The position numbers and the translations under genes were made by a program. The notes under the pieces were generated by a model that worked only from the letters and a program-made list of their open reading frames with translations, was not told the origin of the DNA and did not search any database. A DNA stretch of 64,000 nucleotides from Thereva unica (lineage: Eukaryota; Arthropoda; Insecta; Diptera; Therevidae): NCBI GenBank assembly GCA_949987705.1, contig OX465286.1, forward strand, positions 16,443,676 through 16,507,675, read 5' to 3'. Every line of letters starts with the position of its first letter. The stretch's first letter is position 1. Below, in pieces: positions 10,018-20,479 of the stretch.

Positions 10018-10559
10018 TCAATTGGAACAGGCTATTTCGTTACTTATGTCAAAAAGTTTTTAAATAAAAATAACTAATAATAACAAAAATTGCCACCCGA
10101 AAGGCTTGTGCCCCAGCAGTGGCGTAGCAAGAAATATAGTCGAGTCCTGAACTTTAAAACATTATCTTTCAAAATTGATACAACTTTTAGTTATGTTTTA
10201 ATGGGAATAAGACCAGAGGAAGTGTTTTGGAGGAATTCCGTTTATTAACTATTGACATACGTGATCAATGGTTCCAGAGCAATGCTTGTGGAAAAGTCAC
10301 AGTTCTATGTTTCTACATTTTTCGGCAAATTTGTTGATTACTTTCTTAGCCGTTACTTCGATTTCCCTGTGAATACCTACTCAAAAGAGCGAGACCGTTC
10401 AACCGCTGCTCCCCAGTTGCACTACTTTGCCTTTAAAACGCCTTAGAGTTGAAAAACTTCTTTCGTTGCTATCAATAATGGTCACTCCAATCTGCAGACT
10501 GTTAACGACTTTCGGAAAAGAAAGCGATGTCTAGCGGGAGCAAAGACCATCAGAGGAGA
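10018..10559. other. Spacer with no gene recognised
   Basis: AT-rich DNA lies between the RTE 5' end and gypsy remnants. CAGTGGCGTAGC at 10,119-10,130 resembles the usual terminus of hAT elements, but I could not find a matching partner end. A 64-codon frame at 10,252-10,446 has no recognisable domain. Confidence 0.4.
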
Positions 10560-10870
10560 GGACAAAATTAGCAATTGCGTTTCCTCTTTAATATACCAAA
10601 TGACAACTTTACAAAGGTTACTGGGACTAACGCCCTACTTCAGAAGATTTATAGCAGGCTAGGCAGTTGAAGCAAAGCCGTTCAACGAATTGCTAACAGA
10701 GAAGGCGTTGTTTTAAAATAGAAACTAAACAGCAAAATGCATTTAAAGCATTACCAGAAATATTGGTAAAAACACCATCGTTAAAGTTATTTGAACCAGA
10801 GGCGCGTACGGAGCTTCATGCCGATGCTAGTAAGGACGCACTTGCAACGGAGTAATGACGATCAACAGTA
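10560..10870 (+). pseudogene. Ty3/Gypsy remnant: end of RT and start of RNase H
   Basis: The plus strand reads LQRLLGLTPYFRRFI, AKPFNELLTEKAL, and in another frame a TELHADASKD-like stretch. These are the standard junction of reverse transcriptase and RNase H in Ty3/Gypsy Pol (LGL..YFR.FI, AKPL..LL, then TDAS). Stops and frame changes interrupt it. The next homologous block, starting at about 11,300, repeats the RNase H segment, so two partly overlapping fragments lie in tandem. Confidence 0.75.
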
Positions 10871-10942
10871 GAATCCATTGCAATACATGAGTCGTAAGCC
10901 CAGCCGAAGAACGCGCTCTCGCTTAAGAGATAAATACAAGCC

Positions 10943-11290
10943 CATTGATCGAGTTCAACCAATGATAAATAATACCCCAACAAGATATGTACCCAAACAA
11001 AAAGTACGTCCTTTCTTATTTTAACAGGAATGGAAATGAAGTTACCAGACTTTCAAGCCTTTATAAGCGACGATAACGCGTCGACAGAACATGTACGACG
11101 AGAAGCTACTAACCTTCAGGAGAATAGGAGACAAAGCAACAAGAAGCGTAAAGCTGCAAATGTCTATAAGGAGGCCGGCTTGGTTTCAGTCAAGGGAAAG
11201 CCTAGCCCAGACCAGTTATGAATTGGAGAAGACAGGTGATCACAAGGGACCCAGGATAGCTCCAGCCGTAGCGAATGGCGTTAAAGGATG
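10943..11290 (+). pseudogene. Ty3/Gypsy integrase C-terminal remnant, copy 1
   Basis: The translation shows DRVQPMINNTPTR, the end of the integrase core, then the C-terminal pattern RREATNLQENRRQSNKKRK and KEAGLVSVKGKP, which matches the usual basic linker followed by a YKEGDLVxVK-like beta strand. The first 42 bases (10,943-10,984) are identical to 12,097-12,138. It lies upstream of another RNase H fragment, the reverse of normal Pol order, so this is a rearranged or tandem copy. Frames are broken. Confidence 0.7.
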
Positions 11291-11295
11291 GGGTT

Positions 11296-11700
11296 AATCA
11301 TTCGGGGAATGATTCGTCAGAAATATTGGTAAAAGCACCAGTGTTTAAGTTACTTGAACCAGAGGCGTGTACGGAGATTCATGCCGATCCTAGTAAGGAC
11401 GAATTCGGAGCTACTGTCTTGCAACGGAATAATGACGATCGACTGTTGCATCCACAATGAGAAAGTAGATGTTCTACTGAGAGTGGCTAGATGGGCTATG
11501 TTTCTAAAAGAATTTAATTACCAGATTGACCATCGTTCAGGTACTAACAAGAGGCACGTAGATGTGTTGAGCAGAATTGCAATACCAATTGTCGATATGT
11601 TAACTTACCTAGTTAAACTAGCACAGAAGGAAGACCAATATTTAAGAGCTATAAGAAAGATATTAAGGACCTCCGACAGGGATAGGACTACTCATAGATA
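11296..11700 (+). pseudogene. Ty3/Gypsy RNase H and linker remnant
   Basis: Frame 1 (to 11,457) reads EILVKAPVFKLLEPEA, EIHADPSKDEFGATVLQ, an RNase H start whose usual T-D-A-S is H-A-D-P-S here. The next frame (11,354-11,698) reads VARWAMFLKEFNYQIDHRSG and RHVDVLSRI, the typical RNase H end (A-R-W, F-x-Y-x-I-x-H-R-x-G, H-V-D-x-L-S-R). One frame change separates them, and the product then stops at 11,699. Confidence 0.8.
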
Positions 11701-11755
11701 GGACATTTTTCAGCTGCTAAAGCCTTCATCAGGAAAACCTACTTTATTCCTAAAG

Positions 11756-11860
11756 ACTCCATCCATTTAATGGCGCTACAGCCCAAATCTAGGCTTCGTC
11801 TATGGCATATGATGTCCTCTTGGGTCTGCCTGCTGCTATATTCCTCGACTGAGTTATTAA
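11756..11860 (-). mobile_element. RTE LINE 3'-end fragment
   Basis: The plus-strand text TTAATGGCGCTACAGCCCAA, followed by a CTAGGCTTCGTCTATGGCAT-like tract and TCTTGGGTCTGCCT, matches 60,345-60,500, the coding end of another RTE element on the minus strand. An internal stretch is missing. It separates gypsy RNase H from gypsy integrase and is probably a later insertion. Confidence 0.55.
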
Positions 11861-11959
11861 CAGTAGATTCGTTTTCTAAATTTGTTTGGTTGTACCCCAC
11901 GTCAAGCGTGAAGGTAATCGAGTGATTGATTAACTGACATAAATTTTTGGTAACCCAAG

Positions 11960-12400
11960 AAGGATAAGCCAGACCGATCCACACAGAAGAAGGCGTACCC
12001 CATTCGTTAAACTCTACTGAGATAAATCGTATCCTAAAACCGATTCTAACCGAATTATCAATCGCGGAGTCAAACGAGGTACAAGTGGTACAAGCACATT
12101 GATCGAGTTCAACCAATGATAAATAATACCCCAACAAGGTACCCCAACTGGAATGGAAAGGAAGTTGGCAGCATTACCATACTTTCAAGCCTTTTACGAT
12201 AATGCGACGACAGAACATGCAGGAAATGGTACGGCGAGAAGCTACTAACCTTCAGGAGAATAGGAGACAAAGCAATAACAAGCGTAAAGCTGCAAGTGTC
12301 TATAAGGAGGGCGCCTTGGTTGCGGTCAAGGGAAAACCCAACCCAGTTATGAATTGGAAAAGACAGGTGACCACAAGAGACCCAGGATAGCTCCAGCCGC
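11960..12400 (+). pseudogene. Ty3/Gypsy integrase C-terminal remnant, copy 2
   Basis: In sense, NRILKPILTEL and IDRVQPMINNTPTR mark the end of the integrase core, followed by REATNLQENRRQSN and YKEGALVAVKGKPN. The second copy is better kept than copy 1: YKEGALVAVK is close to the family consensus YKEGDLVxVK. It shares a 42-base identical block with copy 1 and most of the following 200 bases, showing a duplicated or twice-inserted segment of one gypsy family. Confidence 0.72.
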
Positions 12401-13190
12401 AGCGGATGGCCGATGGGTTAATCATTTGGGGTATGATACGTCAGGATGACCGGATGTGAGAACTAAGCTCGTTTTACATTCAAACAGCGAGCTTTCCGAA
12501 TACTCTCATTCTATTGAAGTTGACTAAACTGTGAGTTCTAGAAATAGACACGCTGTTCAAATTTCTTACTATATTTCCAACAAAAATTAACCTGTTACCA
12601 TTTTGGCGAGCGTTTAATGATTGACGGTCACAATTTCATAACATTTTGACATATTTCACAGTTCCCATCACAATTGTGATCGAATTCTTGTGATGAATGT
12701 GTGCTATGATTTCGCTGAAAATATGACATAGCTAGGCTTGTCACAAGATTAATCTTGTCATACTTTCTTGTGACTTGTAACCAGTCACAACTAAGAATTG
12801 GCATATGAAAAAAGGTAAACATACCCCCGAAACAAGCCAAGACTTAGATGCAACTATATCGTTGGCTGCATGGCTGTGTTTATAGTTGATGTCATTGTTA
12901 GGAACAATCTCCAGTAGAACATTGGGAGAGACACAGTTGTATAAATGCATTATCCTGATATAAAGGCTCTGTCAGGATGGTTAAACTTGTTTTCTTTCCA
13001 TACTCCAGTGGCGCCATCGACTATTATCACTATTTATGACTAAGGTATAAAGTCAGCTTAAGTCTATGCTTCATTTATGGTAATAATTGTGATGTTAGGA
13101 GGGATGTATTTTTTTGTTTAAAAAATGTTTTCGTAAGTGGGGTGAGAAACAAGAACTGTGACTGTTAAAAGTCATACATGTCATATTGAC
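12401..13190. repeat. Spacer with GTGACTTG/CAAGTCAC repeat
   Basis: No gene is recognised. Positions 12,625-12,795 are dense in CAATTGTGAT, TTGTGACTTG and AGTCACAA motifs of the dispersed family also seen at 4.0, 6.9, 48.7 and 57.4 kb. The rest is AT-rich DNA of unknown origin. Confidence 0.45.
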
Positions 13191-13530
13191 GGCTTCGTTC
13201 TGGGCATATTCTGTCCGATGAGGGTATGCTTTAGGCATTTTTTATGATTATTATGACGAACTTCGGTATTGAACCTAATTCTATCGGACAGGAACTGTAC
13301 CTTAACGTTATCTTTTAGGACGTCCAAAGTTAAGCAAGAGATAAGCACATTCCTCCTATGTTCTTGCTTCTGTCCGTGTAGGGCGTTAAGTTGAAATAGT
13401 TGCGCGGGTCATGTAGATTTCTCAGAGCGAAGAGGAGAAATTTCTTCCAACCTACTGCTGCCTCCCAGATCAGACACGCATATTCCAGGATTGGGCGGAT
13501 GAGCGAACAGAAAAGAGTTTTTGTAACCCC
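13191..13530 (-). mobile_element. Jockey-type LINE, RT C-terminal part (downstream half)
   Basis: The minus strand reads VTKTLFCSLIRPILEYACLI, then FALRNLHDPRNYFNL and PYTDRSKNIGG. This is the C-terminal part of Jockey-clade proteins (TLY.SLVRPILEY, ALR.L, PPY..R). It continues from the RT at 14,909-15,502: rejoining the two at the edges of the inserted LINE gives a normal order (LAFIERRDQEFNHV, then VTKTLFCS). No active site lies in this half. Confidence 0.8.
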
Positions 13531-14908
13531 GCATCGTCCACTGGCTCTATACAGCCGTAATCAGACCCTTACTTATGCATGGCATATCGGTATGGTGGAC
13601 TGCATTACAGAAGATTACGTATCGTAACATACTGGAAAGGGTCCAAAGAATAGCTGAGCTGTGTATCAGTGGTGCAATGAGAAGCACCCCAACAGCTGCG
13701 CTGGATGCCTTATTGCATCTTACTCCTTTGGACATACACGCCGAGCAAATGGCAGCCTGGACGGCCGCCACGACAAAGGGTTCTCTTGGGTGGGCTCCAT
13801 ATTCATATGGCCACTCATCCATCCTTAAGAGGTTCGCCACCGCTGCGAACAGCCTAGACTAGACTATACTACACCTACGTGGACCTTGGAGAAAGGTTTC
13901 AATACCATCATTCCGGCCAGAGATGACTGGACAGATGGTGCTATCCCAACTGGGTCATTATGTATCTACACAGACTGCACAAAAATTGTGAACAGCGTAG
14001 GCTCTGGTATTTCCTCCGAGGTATTAAATATAGATACCTCTCTTCGTCTACCCGACCACTGCAGCGTCTTCCAAGCGGAAGTCACTGCGATCTGGGAGGC
14101 GCTCGAATGGCTGAAGATAAATAATATATCCCATAAGAATATATGTATTCTATCAGATAGCTAAGCGGCCCTCAAGGCTCTTAATTCTGTCGTCACAACA
14201 TCCACGACTCTTCTGAACTGCCGCAGGTCTCTGTGTGAGACTGCCACTCAGTTTGATATAACACTGTGTTTGGTACCTGCACACAGTGGGATTAGGGGAA
14301 ATTGTTGGGCAGATGAGCTTGCTAGTCAGGGAACCGAAGGGGAAAGGACACCCCACTTAACCCGAATGGGAATGCCCTTAGCCACCTACAAACTAGCTGT
14401 GAGAAAAATCAGCTTAGCTCAAGCTGGGCTGAGATGGACCACAGCAACGGTGTGTCGCACTCTTCATTCAATGTGGCCAACTTTGGACGCAAAGCGTTCA
14501 AAATCTCTTGCTCAGTTGAACAAAAAGAGATAAGCCATGTTGTAAAGGTGCTGACTGGTCATTGTCAATTTGGCCCACACGCCGAAAGATTAGGACTTCC
14601 CCCCCCCCAACGACTTATGCAGAAGTTGTGGTAATGAAGAAGATGAAGAAACTGTCTCCCATCTTCTCTGTGTATGTCCCGCCCTCGCAAGGAAAAGAGG
14701 GACCTTGCTTGGCTCACCCTTCCTTGATGGATTAAGCGAGCTGCAAAATATTGGTGTTTCTAACCTCTGTCGCCCAAAAGCTCAAAATGGCTTGAAATGA
14801 CCTGAACCTTGTCCCAACACTAGAATGGCATCACAATGGGTCCAATGGCGCGCCTAAGTGGGCCCCTAGTGAAGGCAGCCGTTTCAACCTAACCTAACCC
14901 AACCTAAC
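13531..14908 (+). mobile_element. I/R1-type LINE with RNase H, 5'-truncated, inserted in Jockey element
   Basis: The element keeps only the end of RT and the RNase H and tail region. In sense I see WLYTAVIRPLL, RNILERVQRIAELCISGAMR, LDALLHLTPLDIHAEQMAAW, then RNase H with LCIYTDCTK (first catalytic Asp), LPDHCSVFQAEVTAIWEAL (Glu), ILSDS (Asp) and LVPAHSGIRGNCWADELASQ (His and last Asp). A Cys/His tail LCRSCGNEEDEETVSHLLC follows. Stops and frame changes make it inactive. The 3' end is a short AACCT-type tract (14,884-14,908). It lies on the strand opposite to its host element. Confidence 0.88.
13886..14533 (+). pseudogene. LINE RNase H domain (DEDD type), broken
   Basis: This is the ribonuclease H domain of the inserted LINE, which in an active element removes RNA from the RNA-DNA hybrid. 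YTDCTK has cysteine where most relatives carry G-S (TDGSK). The E of QAEVTAIWEAL and the D of ILSDS are present, after which an in-frame stop at 14,162-14,164 replaces the usual serine or glutamine. The sense continues with ALKALNS and a second frame holding VPAHSGIRGNCWADELA. All four acidic positions can be traced, so inactivation rests on the stop and later frame loss. Confidence 0.8.
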
Positions 14909-15502
14909 CCGAACGTGATTGAATTCTTGGTCTCTTCTCTCTATAAAGCCAAGAATCTTGTTGGCTCTGACAAGTTGAAATTTTATTTATTGTCTAGAAC
15001 AATGCCTAGATCTACAACTTTATCGACACGGTCTAATGCCTTGTCGTTGAGATAACATTCCAGTAGCTGTGTGTCTCTTTTGCGGGAGAATGTAATTACA
15101 TGACATTTGCTGATATTTAGTTGTAATTTATTGGTGGTACACCAGTCTTGCAACACATTTAGCTTTGTTTGAAAGAAAGTTACGTCGGCCTGGGACCTTA
15201 TGACATAAATTTTGAGGTCATCGGCATAGAAGAGATGTGGAATATTCTCGAGTGTATCCGACAGGTCTGAGATAAATATATTAAATAACAGAGAGCCTAG
15301 ATGGCTACCCTGAGGGACCCCAGAAGTTACTTTGATCGGAGGTTAGAATCATAAGGTTTGTAGTAGTTGATCGTCCCTTTCTGAAATCATGTTGCTGCTC
15401 ACTAAGACATGAGTCGATTAAAAGGGCAATCTCATCGTAAACAAGTTTCTCGAGAAGTTTAGGAATTGTTGATAAGATGGCAATACCCCTGTAGTTTTTC
15501 AC
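14909..15502 (-). mobile_element. Jockey-type LINE, reverse transcriptase (upstream half)
   Basis: The minus strand reads NYRGIAILSTIPKLLEKLVY and QHDFRKGRSTTTNL, then after a gap SGVPQGSHLGSLLFNIFISD, FYADDLKIY (catalytic Y-A-D-D), NKLQLNISKCHVITF and DLGIVLD. The segment that should carry motif A (F-x-D-F-S-K-A-F-D) is deleted around 15,348, with a frame change, so no active RT could be made. The 3' portion of the same element continues at 13,530 after the inserted I/R1-type LINE. Confidence 0.85.
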
Positions 15503-15539
15503 CTAGTGCTTATTAAATATTTTGTGTTTTGTTTTGTGG

Positions 15540-16786
15540 GGAAAAAATCTCGCCTGTGAACTAGAACAGTACAAGGAGCGACGGCCGCATCAGACGCGGG
15601 AGCTCTACCGAAGAGTCCGCAGAATGACGCAATGCACAGCACGTCGCACATACTGCAAAGGACAAAGAAGGGAATCTGATCACCGATCCTAAAGACATCT
15701 TGGAGCGATGGGAAGAGCACTTTCATGAATTGCTAAATGGCGAGCTAACTGAGGATTCGGAGGGTGCACCAATATCTGAGGAGCATAACCCGGCTCAAAA
15801 ACAACAAGGCCTCGGGTGCAGACGGCATCTCAGCGAAGCTGGTTAAATATGGAGGACCTACATTACCCCAAGCGATTTATGAATTAATTGTGCAAGTTTG
15901 GGAGCAAGAAGCGATGCCAGAAGAAAAGGCATCCTCTGCCCGGTACATAAAACAGGAGATATCACAACGTGCACTAATTATCGCGGTTTAACGTTGTTGA
16001 GTACCGCTTATATTCTCCGCTATCCTACAAAACAGGATGGCCCCATACTCTTTTTTCACCTTGAGGCAGGCTATGGGAAAATGTCGACAGTTTCAAAACT
16101 CAATTCTACAGCTCTTCATAGACTTTAAAGCCACCTATGATATCATAGCCAGAGTAGACCTCTACAAAGCCATAATAGAATTCGACATCCCCATCAATTT
16201 ACAAGACTATGTAGGTTGACCATGACCAATGTGACAAGCCAAGTAGCCATTTACCTTTGGGTCAATAGTAGCAGTCGACAATAGCATGGAACCAGAAATA
16301 CCCGCACGACTGCTAAAAGCCAACAAAGCCTACTATCGTCTGTCGAGGCTCTTTAAATCCAAGCATCTAACCATAACGTCTAAGCTTTTACTACATAAGA
16401 CGATGGTCTTACCGGTTCTCACATATGCATCTGAAACGTGGGTGCTGAGCAAAAAGCACTCAAACCTCTTAGACGTGTTCGAGAGGAAAATACTTCGGAG
16501 GACTGTTGGCCCCTTATGTGAGGAAGGACGATTCCAGAGACTCTACAATGACGAGATCTACGAGCGCTCTCCGGTAGGCTCCGGTGGGCAGGGCATCTAG
16601 CTCGTATGATTGAAGATGAGCCTGCTCGAAAAGTTCTCTGCGGTAAGACCTATAGGGTGCGACAGCGAGGAAGGATGGCGTAGACCAGGACGCTCAGAAC
16701 TTAGGGATGCCAAACTGGATGACATCGGCTCAGAATCGACACCGGTGGAGAGAACAGTTGCAGTCCAGGACCGGCTCCCGGATGTA
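15540..16786 (+). mobile_element. RTE LINE fragment (family 3): linker, RT and tail, frameshifted
   Basis: The plus strand gives, in shifting frames, KDILERWEEHFHELLNGEL, NKASGADGISAKLVKYGG, GILCPVHKTGD, NYRGLTLLSTAY, LFIDFKATYDII (motif A, where RTE normally has FKQAYDS) and then a deletion that removes motif B and YADD. After it come YYRLSRLFKSK, YASETWVLSKK, ERKILRRTVGPL and a G-R-P-x-x-R tail. The order is that of RTE proteins. Its nearest relative in the window is the fragment at 48.2-49.3 kb, whose linker DNA aligns with 15,655-15,765. Confidence 0.8.
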
Positions 16787-17051
16787 GAGAAACAATTCGC
16801 TGGAGTGTTATGCCTCCTGAAGCGAGCTGAATCTTATCAACCAACCGATGACATGCGCTTTGGTAGAGCGGGGAAGGGCTAAGGAAGGCTATGACAGAAG
16901 GAATCAGGTATGTAAAGAGGGAAGAAGAAAGAAGGAAAGTTATGTAGGTGGGAAAGTGGATAAGGCGAAGGACCGTGGGGCTGGCTGGGATTCGAACCCG
17001 GACCTCTGGGATAGTAGTCAGGCGCCTTACCCCTAGACCACAGAGGCCCCT
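16787..17051 (-). mobile_element. tRNA-derived SINE, copy 2, lacks 3' tail
   Basis: This is an inverted copy of the head and body of the SINE at 3,582-4,028. The complement of GGATTCGAACC at about 16,988-16,998 gives the B box, and CCTTACCCCTAGACCA at 17,025-17,040 complements the A box. It ends within the body, at the part reading GGAGGCATAACACTCCAGCG in sense, directly against an RTE tail, so it lacks the LINE-like 3' end. Confidence 0.85.
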
Positions 17052-17074
17052 GGGTTACGAGGGAGTGTGCGAAG

Positions 17075-17170
17075 TGAGCTACAACGTCACAAAGCTCTTA
17101 AGTGGAAACAGAGGATATAGAAAATACCTCCATCGACTAAGCATTCAAGATAACGCAGAGCACTTCTTCT
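17075..17170 (+). pseudogene. LINE C-terminal fragment
   Basis: The peptide LLSGNRGYRKYLHRL resembles the region just after RNase H in R1/I/Jockey proteins (L-T-G-H-G-x-F-x-x-Y-L-H-R). Only about 30 residues can be matched and no other domain adjoins it. The rest, to 17,576, holds nothing I recognise. Confidence 0.4.
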
Positions 17171-17576
17171 TTTATTATATGAATTTCGGTTCATATGGGC
17201 CGGAACCAAAGGCATTTGACATGACACATGCTTGCATGATTGCGTTCTGTCCTGGGTTTCCCACATAACCCAAAAATCTAAGTAACGAGTTCATGTGTTT
17301 GTTATGCTTGTGTGTGCTATGTCGAATGCGGCAATGCAGAAAAAATTTCAAGTAGCCCGAAACTTGCGTCACATGCATTCCATTCACGGAATATTTCGTC
17401 AGGTCACATTTGAATGCACACACTTCTGTCTAGCTATCTAGCTGCTATCTCTTCAGCCATTTCTTTGCCTTTGCCTCTTTGAGCCCGGCATTGCTTAAGG
17501 TTAAGCGTCAATTTCACCTTTGTCCGGTATCATCATGTTCTCTAAGATGTTCTCCAGTGCTCCGCAAACCTCGGGC

Positions 17577-17710
17577 TAGTGATGAGCAAAAATGGTGCGA
17601 GACCAAGACCAAGACTTAGCCATGCTCGGAACACCAAGACAACTGTGCAAGGCCAGGAACAAGACCAAGACTATAACAGTTTTGTCGGTTCTTGCCTTTG
17701 CTCATCACTA
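17577..17710. mobile_element. hAT-type MITE, single unit, 8-bp target duplication
   Basis: The 134-bp element has termini TAGTGATGAGCAAA and TTTGCTCATCACTA, and an interior of CAAGAC-type subrepeats. It is flanked by CCTCGGGC (17,569-17,576) and CCTCGAGC (17,711-17,718), an 8-bp target duplication with one change. Terminal TAGTGATG and 8-bp duplications are hAT features. It is non-coding. The same ends occur in two larger, three-unit elements at 38,643 and 44,687. Confidence 0.88.
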
Positions 17711-17718
17711 CCTCGAGC

Positions 17719-18295
17719 ATTTGAAAAGGCATGCTGCCCGTGCTCTTGATCATCCAGACAGATACATCGTCCAACCTGAAGCGATGAAGGCTTGCCCTAT
17801 AACACCCATATTCACTGAGGAATTGCGTTGGGGTAGTAACTCACTTCTCCATGTTCCCTCAAAACTCTAGGGGTCCATCGAACTTAAGTCGACATGTCTT
17901 ATCTTCTCTGCCATGGTGCGACTGGCCAGTTTCCGGAGTACGCGGCACTGTCTTGGACTCCCCCTTGCATATTCCAGGTGGTACTATACCCATACTGAAG
18001 CTGCACGCAATAGCACCGAACTAACCACTCTCGTGATATAAGGAGGCCTCGGTTGGGCCTGGTGCCCCCTATAGAAGGTAGCATTCTCGCCTGGCCACCT
18101 ACTTTCGACGCTATGATCTTCACCTTTCCCCGCTTGTTGATTAGCACTAGTGACCGCTTTTCGCGTCAAGCTTAGCGCTAGTACTTCATCGCAGATGATA
18201 ATCCATAGGGTGGCCTAGGACGTAGCCTTGAGACTCGGCAAGTTGTCCTAAACACTATTACTCCCTCGCCTGACTCACAGTGAAAAGTCCTACCT
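17719..18295. other. Spacer, no gene recognised
   Basis: Frames here (17,592-17,870 plus; 17,899-18,169 minus) show no domain I recognise. GC content is moderate and no repeat partner elsewhere in the window is obvious. Confidence 0.35.
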
Positions 18296-18600
18296 ACAAG
18301 ATCCCATTGGCTTAGACCACTTTAAAAAGAACAGTCCCATTGACTTAGGCTACTTTAAAAAAACGGTCTATTGACTTAGGCCACTTTCAAAAAACGGTCT
18401 CATTAGCTTAGGCCACTTTCAAAAAAACGCTCAGATTGACTTAAGCCACTTTCAAAAAACGGTCCCATTGACTTAAGCCACTTACAAACACATCGATTGA
18501 CTTAGGTCACTTTAAAAAAAAAATCCCATTGACTTACGCCATTTTCAAGCAAACGGTCCAATTGACTTAGACCACTTTCAAATAAATCAAAATAGTTTGA
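18296..18600 (+). repeat. CTTAGGCCACTTT satellite, block 1
   Basis: Tandem, diverged copies of a unit of about 31-36 bp with the core ATTGACTTAGGCCACTTT, a run of A and CGGTCC. Roughly eight or nine units are visible. Spacing varies by a few bases in the A run. The same unit fills 21,705-22,400 and 22,865-23,490, and the opposite strand at 30,285-30,470. Confidence 0.9.
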
Positions 18601-20329
18601 AAGGAGGATTTTGCAAATGAATTTAGGCTTGAACGTTTCAGGCTCAGGTCACATAGGCTTTAGGTCACCTTCAAAATAGAAGTTTTTGTTAAGTTATATG
18701 AATTTCCATATGGCAACTATTTAGGCGATCCAATCAGATTAAAGTAAAGTACAATGGAGTCCTACATGTGCTAATAGCAGAAACAACTTACATTTTTTAT
18801 GCTCTTGTATGTATGTGCAAAATAAAGAAATAAAATCGACACAGCCTACATCAAATGCCATCCGTTTTCTTTGTGCATTTCCAATGACAATGGCCAAAAA
18901 TTAAAATGTGCCTTCAACGGCAACGAAGGCAGTAGTCAGTCAGCGAGAAATCTCAAAGAAAATAAGAACAATAATAAAAAAAGCAGTAACCGAGCACAAA
19001 AAAATATGGCAAAATTCGCGCATAAAATTTGCAATGGGGTACAAAAAATCAAGTCTGAGAAATATCTGAGCGTGTACCCGAAGTGTCTCGGCTCGGTTTT
19101 GTGTGCTGTATGTAGTACGTTTCACGGGGACACGCCACGGTTTCACCATCGCCGCAGTCACATGGCTTTAGAGAGCCCCCCGAAAAAAAAAATCGCTTGG
19201 CAAGACACATTCGATGACGACACCGAAGACGACGACGACGATTATAAAAGCACCACCTATTAGGGGGCGGTGATTAGAGCGGATATACACAAAACAACAC
19301 AGCACAACGCATATAATTCACATACATTATATCACGAATCGGATATATTTATCCATCTTGCTCTAGAAAATCTCCTTCTGGTGCCCGCTGCTAGGAGGCC
19401 TTTTTTGTTTTTCTTCGTTATTCGGGGGCTTTTTTTCCTTATTTCATATTTTATTGTCTATTCAACTCTTTTTCTCCAGCTTCTTGCCGTCTCTGTTTCA
19501 TATCTTTATCAGCGGACTTAGCCCCCCCAACACGGAGAGAAATCCAAGAAGAAGACGCGCGGCGCGGAATACGAAAAATATCCACGAGTGTATCCAAAAA
19601 ATATCCCCAGAATATCCGTCTGCCAGCCTGCGTTCTGCCTCGCGCTCGAGCGTTTCTCGTCGTCGAGGCCCTACCGCGCGGCCCTGTGGCATGGGGACGT
19701 AGTGAGAAAATAATAATAAGAATAACGAAGGGAAAAGAAATTTGCCACGAAAAAGAGTTGGTCGCATTATGCTGCGGGACACGAGGACTCTCGGCTCTCC
19801 TGCCTCTTGACTGTATCAGCCGCGCGGTACCCGCCCGTGTAATCATCGGCCGCACCAAAACTTTTTACGCTCATTTCAGCAAAAAAAAATTATATATTGG
19901 AGCACCAGACCCCATCACTCCGGTTGCTTCTTCTTCTTCTTAAGGTGTGCAATATTAACGAGAATGCGCTCTGATTAACTTAAGCCTAAGAGAGCCAAAA
20001 GCAGCTAAGGAAACCCCTCTCAACAGCATTCCGCACAGAAAGAGAGCACACAAGCAACGGGGAAATTGTGTGCATCAAAACTCGCATGCAAGAGCTGGAG
20101 CTCAAGGGGAATTTATTGTGCCCACACCGAGGGCTATTTTCTCTTTAAAAGTCCAGCGCCATAAGAACGAGCCCCAATCCGTTCTGGGTTGTGTGCATGA
20201 AAATTGCGAGCTCGGATCCGTCGCGCGCTCGCTCTGCGGTGTGTGCGGGAGAATTATGGAGGAAAATACGCGAGATTTTTTAAGAAGAGCCCCCCAAAAA
20301 CTTTGAGTGCTGCTGTCACGACACACAAT
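18601..20329 (+). promoter_or_regulatory. Unique, GC-richer segment with TATA-like site
   Basis: Unlike its surroundings, this stretch shows no repeat found elsewhere in the window. A TATAAAAG box lies at 19,242-19,249. A frame from ATG 19,006 to TAG 19,261 encodes 85 residues, starting MAKFAHKICNGVQ and ending in an acidic DDDTEDDDDD run; I do not recognise it. Codon pattern alone does not prove coding. The location, upstream of the putative first exon ending at 20,479, makes a promoter or 5' region plausible. Confidence 0.35.
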
Positions 20330-20479
20330 CGCAAATTTAAAAGAGAGAGGGGGTGGGCGAAGGGAAGTTAGTTTTGGAGTTGTTCAAGGCGAGCGAATTG
20401 TGTGTGCTGTGCAGAAATACCTCTTGAAGCTGTGATTTTACTTTTGATTTATTTTCGCAGAAAAACAATGGCAAAAAAG
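20330..20479 (+). CDS. Putative first coding exon (5' UTR plus MAKK, then donor)
   Basis: AAAAACAATGG at 20,461-20,471 is a strong insect start context (A at -3, CAA before ATG). Four codons, M-A-K-K, lead straight into AAG|GTAAAT, a good 5' splice site at 20,479/20,480 that leaves a phase-0 intron. Just upstream, a pyrimidine-rich tract ending TTTTCGCAG (20,460) also looks like a 3' splice site, so the exon may be only 20,461-20,479. Positions 20,330-20,460 may be leader or intron. No downstream exon was found in the window: the following 10 kb are repeats and AT-rich DNA. The protein cannot be named from four residues. Confidence 0.35.

Noticed and set aside
10119..10130. hAT terminus CAGTGGCGTAGC
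   Set aside because: No matching inverted end or 8-bp duplication could be found.
14884..14908. Insect telomere repeat (TTAGG)n
   Set aside because: The AACCT tract is short and irregular and forms the 3' tail of the LINE ending there.
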